A program made the position numbers and the translations under genes. The notes under the pieces are model-generated. The model was not told the DNA's origin. It ran no database searches and saw only the letters and a program-made list of their open reading frames with translations. Of a DNA stretch of 64,000 nucleotides, positions 33,773 through 41,230 are shown piece after piece (positions within the stretch are counted from its first letter, which is position 1; the number at the start of each line of letters is the position of its first letter). Source of the stretch: JABMMZ01 sp044341025 (GTDB taxonomy: Bacteria; Bacteroidota; Bacteroidia; NS11-12g; UBA955); contig JBIISM010000004.1 in NCBI GenBank assembly GCA_044341025.1, positions 1-64,000 of the forward strand. Reading direction: 5' to 3'.

Positions 33773-35098
33773 ATGTCAATGAAACAACAGTTATTAGCGC
33801 CAATTTTATTTTTGAGTCTGATTTGTTCAGTTACTCAAATCAATGCACAAGTTAAACTCCTTAAGGGCATCCGTGATAATATGATGGATGATCAAAATAA
33901 GGATGTTGCATTGGCAAAATATGAAATAGACAAGGTAATGTTGCACCCAGAGACTAAGGATATGTGTGCAGCATGGGCTTGGAAAGGCTTGGTTTATGCG
34001 GATATTGCGCTCTCTTCTGATTCAAGCATCTATAAATTAGATGAAAATCACAATGCAGCTGAATTATCTGCCGAAGCATTCTTGAAATTCTATTCTTGTT
34101 CAGATGAAGAACAAGAGAAAATTGATGCCAAAGTTGCTGCAGATGCATATCTTGTTAATGCAATTTCTGCCTGCTGGAATAGAGCTGTGTATGTGGGTCG
34201 TGAGCCTGGTAAATATTTTGAAGTTAAGAAATTAATGGGGTATGTTGAAAGTTTATTGGTTTACGATAAAGAAGAAAAAGCCAAAACCAATAATGTCACA
34301 AGAGAGCAAGCCATCTACGCAGTATGGAGAGCGGCCTATGTTGATACTTTAGAAGATGAAGAAATTATACCGCTTGAGAAACTAATTGCTGTTCCAAATT
34401 ATATGAATTATGTTGTTTTTATTAGAATGGCCGAAATTTACAGTTCCAAAAAGCAATACGAAAAAGCCTTAGAATTTCTTGAAAAGGGTAAGGCTAAAAT
34501 TCCGCAAAAATCAAGTGATTTTCTTGACATGCAAATAAACATTGAGATTGAAAGAGAAAATATGTTAGCTTTATTGACTAAATTCAATGAAGCCATCGAA
34601 TCAAACCCGGAAAATCCAGTTTATTACTTCTCAAGAGGCGTGGCTTATCATAAGTTAAAAACAGATGAAGTTAAAAATCAAGATCTAGCTGTTAAGAATA
34701 AAAGCAAAGTAGCTCCGTCAAAATATTCATTTGCTCAGGGTTTAAATGATTACCGTAAAGCATTAGAATTTGACAATGGATATGTTAATGCATCAAAAAA
34801 CGAAGCCATCTTGTTTTTTGACTCTGCTAATTATATCTATCGAATGCGTGCTAGAGTTTCTGCAAATGAGTACGAGAAATTCAATTCTTTATCAATTGTA
34901 TTGTATAAGCAAGCATTACAAATGTTCGAGAGACTAAGAGAATCTGGTGCTTTAAAAGAACAAGATTTAATTGATGCGCTTAAGGATATGATAATGATTT
35001 GCAATAAAATCAGCGATAAAGAGCACATGGACTTAAAAATAAAGTACGAAGGATTGCTTAAATCTGAGAAGAGGAAGCAGGAATCAACAAATAAATAA
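33773..35098 (+). CDS. Periplasmic TPR-repeat protein, hypothetical
   Basis: 441 residues with a signal peptide (L-L-A-P-I-L-F-L-S-L-I-C ... I-N-A-Q). Several helix pairs of TPR type are visible, for instance Y-V-V-F-I-R-M-A-E-I-Y-S-S-K-K-Q-Y-E-K-A and N-P-E-N-P-V-Y-Y-F-S-R-G-V-A-Y near residues 220 and 280. No enzyme motif is present. It sits directly behind gyrA without a terminator between them and ends at a strong hairpin. It may act as a periplasmic scaffold; partner unknown. There is a second in-frame ATG two codons in. Confidence 0.7.
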   Translation: MSMKQQLLAPILFLSLICSVTQINAQVKLLKGIRDNMMDDQNKDVALAKYEIDKVMLHPETKDMCAAWAWKGLVYADIALSSDSSIYKLDENHNAAELSAEAFLKFYSCSDEEQEKIDAKVAADAYLVNAISACWNRAVYVGREPGKYFEVKKLMGYVESLLVYDKEEKAKTNNVTREQAIYAVWRAAYVDTLEDEEIIPLEKLIAVPNYMNYVVFIRMAEIYSSKKQYEKALEFLEKGKAKIPQKSSDFLDMQINIEIERENMLALLTKFNEAIESNPENPVYYFSRGVAYHKLKTDEVKNQDLAVKNKSKVAPSKYSFAQGLNDYRKALEFDNGYVNASKNEAILFFDSANYIYRMRARVSANEYEKFNSLSIVLYKQALQMFERLRESGALKEQDLIDALKDMIMICNKISDKEHMDLKIKYEGLLKSEKRKQESTNK

Positions 35099-35100
35099 TC

Positions 35101-35132
35101 AACAAAGCCAAGTGAACCTTGGCTTTGTTTTA
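35101..35132 (+). terminator. Intrinsic terminator after the TPR gene
   Basis: AACAAAGCCAAG pairs perfectly with CTTGGCTTTGTT (12 bp) across loop TGAAC, followed by T's. It ends the gyrA-TPR unit. Confidence 0.9.
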
Positions 35133-35231
35133 AACACTATTAGTTAACATAATATTAATTATAAGACAAAATGGTATTCCAACAAACTGAGCTTCAGAGG
35201 CTTGTAGATTCAATAATCTAAGGCCTGGATC

Positions 35232-35687
35232 TTACATGAAGCTCAAAACCTTGTATTGTTTAGAATTAAACATAAAGGAGAACCCAAGCTTAGATTTAAT
35301 TAACTCTTTACCAATTGGTGATTGCAGTGAAATAGGAATATACAAACAGCTGTCGATTGTAATTGGCTTTGAAAAAATAGAAAGAAAAAAAACACCTTGA
35401 TCGGTGTGAACCAATGAGCCTAATCCGATGGTTTTTTGTAGCACATTAACTTTTATGCTTAAGAGAATATTCTTTTGATTCAAAATATCCTTTAACTGTG
35501 CACTCATTTTTTCCTGCTCCATTTGCATCATGCTCTTTGAAGTATCGTGCTTATCGCCTGCCGTGCTCTTTGTTTCATTTGCGGCTGAATCCTTATATAC
35601 ATTGAATTCCGACTGGAGAATATTGATTTTATCGTTTACTTGCTGTAAACATAGTTCCAATAGCTTTTTTTTTAGTTCTCTGGACAT
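35232..35687 (-). CDS. GreA/GreB C-terminal-like protein
   Basis: 151 residues. The N-terminal half is a helical, charged region (K-K-K-L-L-E-L-C-L-Q-Q-V-N-D-K-I) reminiscent of the Gre coiled coil, but with a gap-rich insertion E-T-K-S-T-A-G-D-K-H-D. The C-terminal half has I-G-L-G-S-L-V-H-T-D-Q-G-V-F-F-L and S-L-Q-S-P-I-G-K-E-L, the layout of the GreA/GreB FKBP-like domain (the S-P-x-G-x-A-L motif in true Gre). This divergent group is common in Bacteroidota; whether it binds RNA polymerase is not established. Single leftward gene. Confidence 0.6.
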   Translation of the reverse strand: MSRELKKKLLELCLQQVNDKINILQSEFNVYKDSAANETKSTAGDKHDTSKSMMQMEQEKMSAQLKDILNQKNILLSIKVNVLQKTIGLGSLVHTDQGVFFLSIFSKPITIDSCLYIPISLQSPIGKELIKSKLGFSFMFNSKQYKVLSFM

Positions 35688-36024
35688 TCTTAAATTTTAA
35701 CCAATTTAAATACTTTTATTTTATCGCCAGTTTTGATTGAAAGCGGCTATGAAATTAATTCAACGTATACGATCGAATGCTTTGAAGCCATATATTTGTG
35801 TATTGCAAATTTATAGAAAAATGTTTGTAAACAGACGATAATTAGCCAATTTCATAAAACCACACTCAAATTTTTGAAATAAACATAGAATAAAACTGGC
35901 ACCGTACATAATCAAATCAAAATGTATGCTGTTTTGTTTGATTTTGCCAATAGAAAAACAAAGTATCATAATTGAAAAACGGCTTTTCTTTGTTGAAAAC
36001 AGAAAAAACAAAAACACACAAGAC

Positions 36025-36061
36025 TCACTATATTAATTAATTACCTAAATTAATATAGTGA
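36025..36061. repeat. Perfect 14-bp inverted repeat upstream of the DUF3127 gene
   Basis: TCACTATATTAATT (36025-36038) and AATTAATATAGTGA (36048-36061) are exact inverted copies around a 9-base centre AATTACCTA. It lies 55 bases upstream of the -7 box, no T-run follows, and no gene ends nearby, so an operator is more likely than a terminator. Confidence 0.7.
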
Positions 36062-36115
36062 AAAATATGTACATAATAATTGAGAAAAATGGGAAAAATG
36101 ATTTTTTTTTAATTG

Positions 36116-36123
36116 TATATTTG
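36116..36123 (+). promoter_or_regulatory. -7 promoter box for the DUF3127 gene
   Basis: TATATTTG, a full match to TAnnTTTG; predicted leader about 13 nt. No clear -33. Confidence 0.5.
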
Positions 36124-36142
36124 TAGTTCAATCTTTATTACA

Positions 36143-36520
36143 ATGGAAATTACAGGAAGAATTATTCAGAAACTCGGTTTACAAGAAGGAACCAGTGCAA
36201 AAGGTGCTTGGAAAAAGCAAGATTTCATAGTAGAAACTAGTGAAAAATTTCCAAAGAAAGTTTGTGTATCTGCATGGACTGAGAAAGTTGACGATTTAAG
36301 CCGATACAACATCAACGATGAAGTTAAACTATCTGTTAACCTAGAAAGCCGTGAATATAATGGCAGGTGGTATACAGATGTTAGGTTTTGGAAAATTGAA
36401 GCTTCAACTGGCACAGCTGCCGGAAATCCTGCTGAGGCAAACCAAACAAACTCTGTTCCTCCCGTTTTTGAAGACATGGGTTCTTCAAGCAACGACAGCA
36501 ATGACGATCTTCCATTTTAG
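36143..36520 (+). CDS. DUF3127 protein with SSB-like acidic tail
   Basis: 125 residues from the ATG at 36143; a longer frame would run over the -7 box. The core (1-~90) has the DUF3127 pattern: M-E-I-T-G-R-I-I, W-K-K-Q-D-F-I-V-E-T, F-P-K-K-V-C-V-S-A-W and S-R-E-Y-N-G-R-W-Y-T-D-V, an OB-like beta fold. A Gly/Ala/Asn-rich linker leads to the tip D-D-L-P-F, very like the SSB tail D-D-D-I-P-F that recruits partner proteins. Binding of single-stranded nucleic acid is a reasonable guess but is not shown for the family. The M42 peptidase follows after 10 bases. Confidence 0.82.
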   Translation: MEITGRIIQKLGLQEGTSAKGAWKKQDFIVETSEKFPKKVCVSAWTEKVDDLSRYNINDEVKLSVNLESREYNGRWYTDVRFWKIEASTGTAAGNPAEANQTNSVPPVFEDMGSSSNDSNDDLPF

Positions 36521-36530
36521 TTAGTCTCTT

Positions 36531-37601
36531 ATGGACAAAAAAAGTAATCTGTTTTTATACAATTACCTTAACAACACCTCTCCTACTGGATTTGAAACAT
36601 CTGGTCAGAAAATATGGCTTGAGTATTTAAAACCTTATATTGATGAGTATATAACAGACGCTTATGGTTCGGTGGCAGGAATTATTAATCCTGGCAAAAA
36701 ATACAAGGTGGTTATTGAAGCGCATGCTGACGAGATTTCATGGTTTGTTAAGTTTATCAGTGAAGATGGTTATATTTATGTCACTAGAAATGGCGGATCA
36801 GATCATATGATTGCGCCATCTATGCGTGTAAATATTCTAACTGAAAAAGGTCCCGTAAAAGGCATATTTGGCTGGCCAGCAATCCATGTTAGAACTTCTG
36901 AGAAGGAAATTACACCGAGTATGGACAATATTTTTATTGATGTTGGCTGCTCAAAGAAATCCGAAGTTGAAAAACTAGGAATCCACGTTGGTTCTGTTGC
37001 TGTTTTTGAAGATGAGCTCATGGAATTAAATGAAAATTTTCTTTGTGGCAGAGCACTCGACAATCGAATTGGTGGGTATATGATTGCGGAAGTTGCCAGA
37101 AAAATTAAAGAAAAAAAGAAGTCACTTCCATTTAGTTTGTATATCGTTAATGCAGTTCAAGAAGAAATTGGACTGAGGGGTGCAGAAATGATCTCGAGAA
37201 AAATAAAACCGGATGTTGCAATTATCACTGATGTTTGCCACGACACGCATTCGCCATTATACGATAAGAAGAAGCAAGGCGACCAAAAATGTGGCAACGG
37301 ACCCGTTCTAACTTATGGTCCAGCGGTACAAAATAATCTTTTAAAAATGATTATTGAAGTGGCAGACAAAAAGAAAATACGCTTTCAAAGAGCTGCTGTA
37401 AGTAGAAGTACAGGAACCGATACAGATAGTTTTGCATATAGCGGTGAAGGCGTTCCATCTGCCCTTATCTCGTTACCACTCAAATACATGCATACCACTG
37501 TTGAAACAGTTCACAAAGACGATTTAGAAAAAGTGATTGAATTGATGTACGAATTTATCATACAATTAAAATCTGGTCATGATTTTAGATATATCAAATG
37601 A
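36531..37601 (+). CDS. M42 family zinc aminopeptidase
   Basis: 356 residues. Metal and catalytic residues of M42 are visible: E-A-H-A-D-E-I-S-W (His and Asp), C-G-R-A-L-D-N-R-I-G-G (bridging Asp), V-Q-E-E-I-G-L-R-G-A (catalytic Glu pair), I-T-D-V-C-H-D-T-H-S-P, and the final metal His in M-H-T-T-V-E-T-V. These enzymes form large dodecameric aminopeptidases in the cytoplasm (FrvX, CelM type). Probably in one transcript with DUF3127. Confidence 0.92.
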   Translation: MDKKSNLFLYNYLNNTSPTGFETSGQKIWLEYLKPYIDEYITDAYGSVAGIINPGKKYKVVIEAHADEISWFVKFISEDGYIYVTRNGGSDHMIAPSMRVNILTEKGPVKGIFGWPAIHVRTSEKEITPSMDNIFIDVGCSKKSEVEKLGIHVGSVAVFEDELMELNENFLCGRALDNRIGGYMIAEVARKIKEKKKSLPFSLYIVNAVQEEIGLRGAEMISRKIKPDVAIITDVCHDTHSPLYDKKKQGDQKCGNGPVLTYGPAVQNNLLKMIIEVADKKKIRFQRAAVSRSTGTDTDSFAYSGEGVPSALISLPLKYMHTTVETVHKDDLEKVIELMYEFIIQLKSGHDFRYIK

Positions 37602-37686
37602 TGAATGCCCATTGGCTTTCTTTTTAGAATGAGCAAAGACCTTTTTGATTTTATCTTAACATCATTAAGAAAATAAATAAAGGCTT

Positions 37687-38562
37687 ATGAAAATACTGGG
37701 TTCAATATTAAATATAATTGGCATTCAATTTTTATTATTGACTTCAAGACTCCCCCTGTCTATTTTATATATACTCTCGGACATTATTTATATAGTACTT
37801 TACCGATTGATAAAATATAGGATTAAAATTGTACGCGAAAATCTTTTGAATTCTTTTCCTGATAAATCTGAATTAGAACGAACGCTGATAGAAAAGAAAT
37901 ATTACAAGTATCTATGCGATTTATTGGTCGAATCAATTAAAGGGTTTACGATAAGTGAAAAGGAATTAAAAAAACGAATGACCTTTAATGATTTAGACTT
38001 AATTGATCAATTGTACAAAGATCAAAAAAGTGCTATAATTATAATGGGACATTGTGGAAACTGGGAATGGGTATGTCGCTCAGGGCCATTATTTATGAAA
38101 AACAGACTGGTTGGAGTTTATAAACCTCTGACTAATAAATACTTTGATAAATTAATGAATCAAGCCAGAACGGCTTTTGGGGTCGAGCAAGTTCCAATGG
38201 CACAAATTGCCCGCTACATTATGGTTCAAAAGACACCATTTTTGTTAATACTAATCGCTGACCAATCGCCTTCAGACAAAGAATCATCCTATTGGTTGAA
38301 TTTTCTAAATCAAGAAACGGCCGTGCTTCCAGGGGCAGAAAAGATGGCAATAAAATTTAATTTGCCCGTGTATTTCACATATGTAAATTGTTATAAAAGA
38401 GGGTATTATAAATGCGAAACTAAACTGTTGGTTGAATCCAATAGAAAACCAAGTGATGGCTTCATAACTACCCAACATAGCCAAGAATTGGAGAAGCGAA
38501 TTAATGAGAATCCCCACAACTGGTTATGGAGCCACCGGAGGTGGAAATTAAAAAAACATTAA
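37687..38562 (+). CDS. LpxL/HtrB-type lysophospholipid (lipid A) acyltransferase
   Basis: 291 residues. N-terminal hydrophobic segment (I-Q-F-L-L-L-T-S-R-L-P-L-S-I-L-Y-I-L). The acyltransferase H-x4-E motif is G-H-C-G-N-W-E-W near residue 122, followed by G-V-Y-K-P-L and I-A-D-Q-S-P of the same family (PF03279). It adds a secondary acyl chain to lipid A or a related lipid at the inner membrane. Transcribed on its own or with the M42 gene (85-base gap, no terminator seen). Confidence 0.88.
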   Translation: MKILGSILNIIGIQFLLLTSRLPLSILYILSDIIYIVLYRLIKYRIKIVRENLLNSFPDKSELERTLIEKKYYKYLCDLLVESIKGFTISEKELKKRMTFNDLDLIDQLYKDQKSAIIIMGHCGNWEWVCRSGPLFMKNRLVGVYKPLTNKYFDKLMNQARTAFGVEQVPMAQIARYIMVQKTPFLLILIADQSPSDKESSYWLNFLNQETAVLPGAEKMAIKFNLPVYFTYVNCYKRGYYKCETKLLVESNRKPSDGFITTQHSQELEKRINENPHNWLWSHRRWKLKKH

Positions 38563-38580
38563 ACGTTTAATTATTAAACG
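38558..38580. repeat. ATTAAACG palindrome plus third half-site upstream of the ArsR-like gene
   Basis: ATTAAACGTTTAAT (38558-38571) is a perfect 14-bp palindrome, and a third ATTAAACG half-site follows at 38573-38580. It overlaps the end of the acyltransferase gene and lies about 60 bases upstream of the ArsR-type promoter. It may be an operator. Confidence 0.5.
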
Positions 38581-38638
38581 AATTTATCCATTGAAACACA
38601 ATAAAATATGCTTTTATTTTATTTTTTCAATTAAAGGA

Positions 38639-38669
38639 TTTGCAGTGTCCAAAAACATTTTTATATTTG
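38639..38669 (+). promoter_or_regulatory. Promoter of the ArsR-like regulator (TTTG-N19-TATATTTG)
   Basis: TTTG at 38639-38642 and TATATTTG at 38662-38669 are 19 bases apart, the full Bacteroidota pattern. Transcription would start near the ATG at 38676, so the message is predicted to be leaderless or nearly so. Confidence 0.75.
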
Positions 38670-38675
38670 CATGGT

Positions 38676-39014
38676 ATGGCAATGAGTAAAAAATCACTTT
38701 TTGATGAGGCCGAAATAGACCTTAGCATAGTTTGTAAAGCGATGGGACATCCTGCTAGAATTAAAATAATTAAAATTTTACTAGCCAAAAATGACCAGAC
38801 TTGCCAAGAGATCGTTGACAAACTGCCTCTAAGTCAATCAACTGTTTCTCAACACCTAAGTGAGCTTAGAAACGCCCAGTTAATTAAAGGTAAAAACCAT
38901 AAAACCAGCGTTATTTATAGCGTTGACAAAGATTACTTAGCGAAATCTCAAAAAATGTTAAGCGAACTATTCTACGCCCACATTTTTAATGTTAAGCAAA
39001 CTACCCTATTCTAG
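38676..39014 (+). CDS. ArsR-type winged-helix transcriptional regulator
   Basis: 112 residues. Winged helix with K-A-M-G-H-P-A-R-I-K-I-I-K-I-L, then Q-E-I-V-D-K-L-P-L-S-Q-S-T-V-S-Q-H-L-S-E-L as recognition helix, and the wing G-K-N-H-K-T-S-V-I-Y. No pair of cysteines for metal sensing is seen, so it is probably not a metal sensor. The effector is unknown. ATG at 38676 or 38682; the promoter favours these over any longer form. It converges with the XRE gene after 2 bases. The palindrome at 38558 is a candidate binding site. Confidence 0.85.
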   Translation: MAMSKKSLFDEAEIDLSIVCKAMGHPARIKIIKILLAKNDQTCQEIVDKLPLSQSTVSQHLSELRNAQLIKGKNHKTSVIYSVDKDYLAKSQKMLSELFYAHIFNVKQTTLF

Positions 39015-39016
39015 GT

Positions 39017-39358
39017 TTATTTTACCGATTCTAGGTAGTTTCTAAATTCAGATATCAAGCCCTCTAGTTGCTTATTAGTTGACTCAATCTTATTTAAACG
39101 ATTGATAGAATCGCTTTTAATATTCTCAATAAATTGTCCTTTTTGAGATCTTAACATCTCTCCATGTCCAAATAATAGCCAATCCGGGCTTATATCTTCA
39201 AAGTTTTTAAGTATTGTAATGATTAAATCAGTACTGGCTTTGTTTCTGCCTGAATTGATGTGTGACATTACGGCATTGGATATTCCAACTTTGTTAGCAA
39301 ACTCAATTCGGCTGAGTCCTGTGTAGTTGTACACCTCTATTATTCTGGTTTCTAACAT
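39017..39358 (-). CDS. XRE-family helix-turn-helix regulator
   Basis: 113 residues. HTH of the Cro/CI type in residues ~5-60: R-I-E-F-A-N-K-V-G-I-S-N-A-V-M-S-H-I-N-S-G-R, followed by the I-S-P-D-W-L-L-F-G-H-G-E-M-L motif common in Bacteroidota CI-like regulators. Residues ~75-113 are a charged coiled coil (N-R-L-N-K-I-E-S-T-N-K-Q-L), probably for dimerisation. Directly upstream lie four palindromes in strict 22-bp register, which makes autoregulation likely. No prophage or toxin gene is next to it, so its further targets are unknown. Confidence 0.85.
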   Translation of the reverse strand: MLETRIIEVYNYTGLSRIEFANKVGISNAVMSHINSGRNKASTDLIITILKNFEDISPDWLLFGHGEMLRSQKGQFIENIKSDSINRLNKIESTNKQLEGLISEFRNYLESVK

Positions 39359-39381
39359 ATTACATATCTTGTTTATAGGTG

Positions 39382-39461
39382 TTTACAAATGTAAATTAAC
39401 GCCTTTACAAATGTAAAACAAACTGTTTACAAATGTAAACTAAACTTTTTACATTTGTAAA
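39382..39461. promoter_or_regulatory. Operator array: four TTTACAAATGTAAA palindromes with 22-bp period
   Basis: Copies at 39382-39395, 39404-39417 and 39426-39439 read TTTACAAATGTAAA; the copy at 39448-39461 is the reverse complement TTTACATTTGTAAA. Centres are 22 bp apart each time, about two helical turns, so bound dimers would lie on nearly one face. A TTCTATAGAA palindrome (39472-39481) sits exactly one more 22-bp step on. Each copy contains TACATTTG, a -7 box: leftward in copies 1-3 (toward the XRE gene) and rightward in copy 4. Confidence 0.85.
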
Positions 39462-40057
39462 TAAGTTCTACTTCTATAGAAAGTGTTTCTAACTAATTGT
39501 ATTTCAGTAGTTTGCTTTTTTTACGCCTGTTAAAATGCTAGTAATTTCTATGAATATGAATCCATAATGCAGGCCTGGAGCAATAGAATTCTGGTATTGT
39601 TTGCAATTACCCCCATCAAATAGTAACTAAATATATACTTTAATATATTTTCATAAACTATTGATAAATAACACTATATAATTGTTGTTTTATATTTTGA
39701 AATGCGCAAAAATGGGCTATAATCCCCTACTTACTTAAATTATTGGCACTTTTTCTTGTTTGTGAAACTTTAAATTCAACCCCAAACCAGGAAATATTAC
39801 TTTTTCAGAAATACGTCTAAGAACCCTCGCCTCGTATTCTATATTTTAGAAATGTTTGGTTTATGGATGCATAGGATGATTTTCAAGATATTGATTATCT
39901 AAGCACAAAAAGAAGATTGTAAATTATTTGATAATTAATACTACTATTAAAAGTATTAGACAAAATACCTTTCAATGCATTTTGGATTGTTGCATTCCAA
40001 ATTTTCAGTTAATTCCTTTCCGCTTGTTCCTTATTAAAAACAAAACCAACAAATGAA
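39462..40057. other. Gene-less 600-base region next to the operator array
   Basis: No ORF of note, tRNA or known RNA motif is visible. It contains the TTCTATAGAA palindrome (39472-39481) and a weak AT-only hairpin (TAATACT/AGTATTA around 39937-39959) beyond the 3' end of the MFS gene. Short frames are broken by many stops. It may be decayed sequence or carry an untranslated RNA started from operator copy 4. Confidence 0.5.
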
Positions 40058-41227
40058 TTACCTCGAATGTTTATGCTTGGAATAAAATGGAACAATTAAA
40101 ATAAGCGGAATTGCCGATAGAATTGCAGAAATAACAAAGGCAGTAAAAAAATTATCTGGATTGTTATTGTAAATCAAACCTGCACTGGCTGAGCCCATTA
40201 TTATGCCTAGCTCTAAGAAAATAAATAAGGTTCCAAATGCTTTACCCTTCAAATTTGGCAATGCAAGATCGGCAGCCCATGCAAACAACGATGGCGATAC
40301 AAGACCAAAACCAATTCCAAAAAAGACAGAGGAGAATATATAAGCTTCGAATGTAAATGATGTTGCTAAAGAAAGCATGCTAATACTTATAAATATAGAC
40401 CCAATAACAGAAATAATTCGCCGACCATACCGGTCGCTCCATCTCCCAGCCATGAAGCGAATAAATACGGAGGACAGTATATATATTGCCATGTAGGTAC
40501 CCTTGTTTTTGACCCCAATGAATTTAGAATAATCTGCAATAAGGGCCAAAACTGCGCCGGATGAAAACACAGTTAATAAAAGCACTACTGAGGGGATAAT
40601 GACACGTAATTCCAATAATTCTGATTGTTTAATTTTAAAAATTGTCCAAGAAAACTTAATCGGATTTTTAATGGTCTCCTCTAAAGTTAAAAATATAAGT
40701 AGAGAAATTAAGCCTAAGATTGATGCAACTACAAACATTGCATCTAAACCAAACTCAGAAGTACATTTACTTCCAATAACCCAACCTATTGCATTTCCAA
40801 TATTGTTGCAAATACCTATTATGCCCATCGCCTCACCCCTTTTTTCGAGAGGGACAATGTCGTCAGCATAGGCTGTAAATCCTGTTGGTGTAAATCCTGC
40901 ACATATGCCATGGAATGCTCTATTGGCAAAAAACAATAATGCAACCGGGATAAATAAATAAAAAAAACAAGCTAAAGTAGTAATCATTGCGCCAAGGCAC
41001 ATAACAAATACTCGACCCACCGAGTCAGAGAATTTACCGCTAAATGGACGAGAGATAAGTGCAACAATTGCAAAAGAAGGAATAATAAGCCATTTGTAAT
41101 CATTGCCACCAATTTGCTCTAATAATATTGGCAAATCAGGTAAAACCATTGTAAAGCTGCTGAAGAACAACAAGCAAGCGGCACAAAGTTTCCAGAACTT
41201 AAAAGGGTAAACGGTTTTTTTTGACAA
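40058..41227 (-). CDS. Major facilitator superfamily transporter
   Basis: 389 residues, about 12 membrane helices. MFS motif A between helices 2 and 3 is R-P-F-S-G-K-F-S-D-S-V-G-R; a second copy is in the other half, F-M-A-G-R-W-S-D-R-Y-G-R-R. The layout fits small-molecule or drug efflux proteins of the DHA group, substrate unknown. The start is TTG, 3 bases after the lepA stop, so it is transcribed with lepA. It ends in the gene-less region with no strong terminator. Confidence 0.88.
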   Translation of the reverse strand: MSKKTVYPFKFWKLCAACLLFFSSFTMVLPDLPILLEQIGGNDYKWLIIPSFAIVALISRPFSGKFSDSVGRVFVMCLGAMITTLACFFYLFIPVALLFFANRAFHGICAGFTPTGFTAYADDIVPLEKRGEAMGIIGICNNIGNAIGWVIGSKCTSEFGLDAMFVVASILGLISLLIFLTLEETIKNPIKFSWTIFKIKQSELLELRVIIPSVVLLLTVFSSGAVLALIADYSKFIGVKNKGTYMAIYILSSVFIRFMAGRWSDRYGRRIISVIGSIFISISMLSLATSFTFEAYIFSSVFFGIGFGLVSPSLFAWAADLALPNLKGKAFGTLFIFLELGIIMGSASAGLIYNNNPDNFFTAFVISAILSAIPLILIVPFYSKHKHSR

Positions 41228-41230
41228 AAT

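Larger units (their letters stand above)
35688..36142. other. Intergenic region upstream of the DUF3127 gene
   Basis: 455 AT-rich bases between divergent genes. It holds a perfect 14-bp inverted repeat (36025-36061) and a -7 box (36116-36123). A 68-codon minus-strand frame at 35811-36017 is Phe/Cys-rich with no recognisable domain and is not called. Confidence 0.6.

Noticed and set aside
35811..36017. A 68-codon minus-strand frame in the DUF3127 upstream region
   Set aside because: Low-complexity Phe/Ile/Ser composition from AT-rich DNA, no recognisable domain and no clear promoter.
39382..39461. Evenly spaced short repeats that could be taken for a CRISPR array
   Set aside because: Repeat units are only 14 bp with 8-bp gaps, are themselves palindromes, one copy is inverted, and there are no cas genes. 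They fit operator sites.
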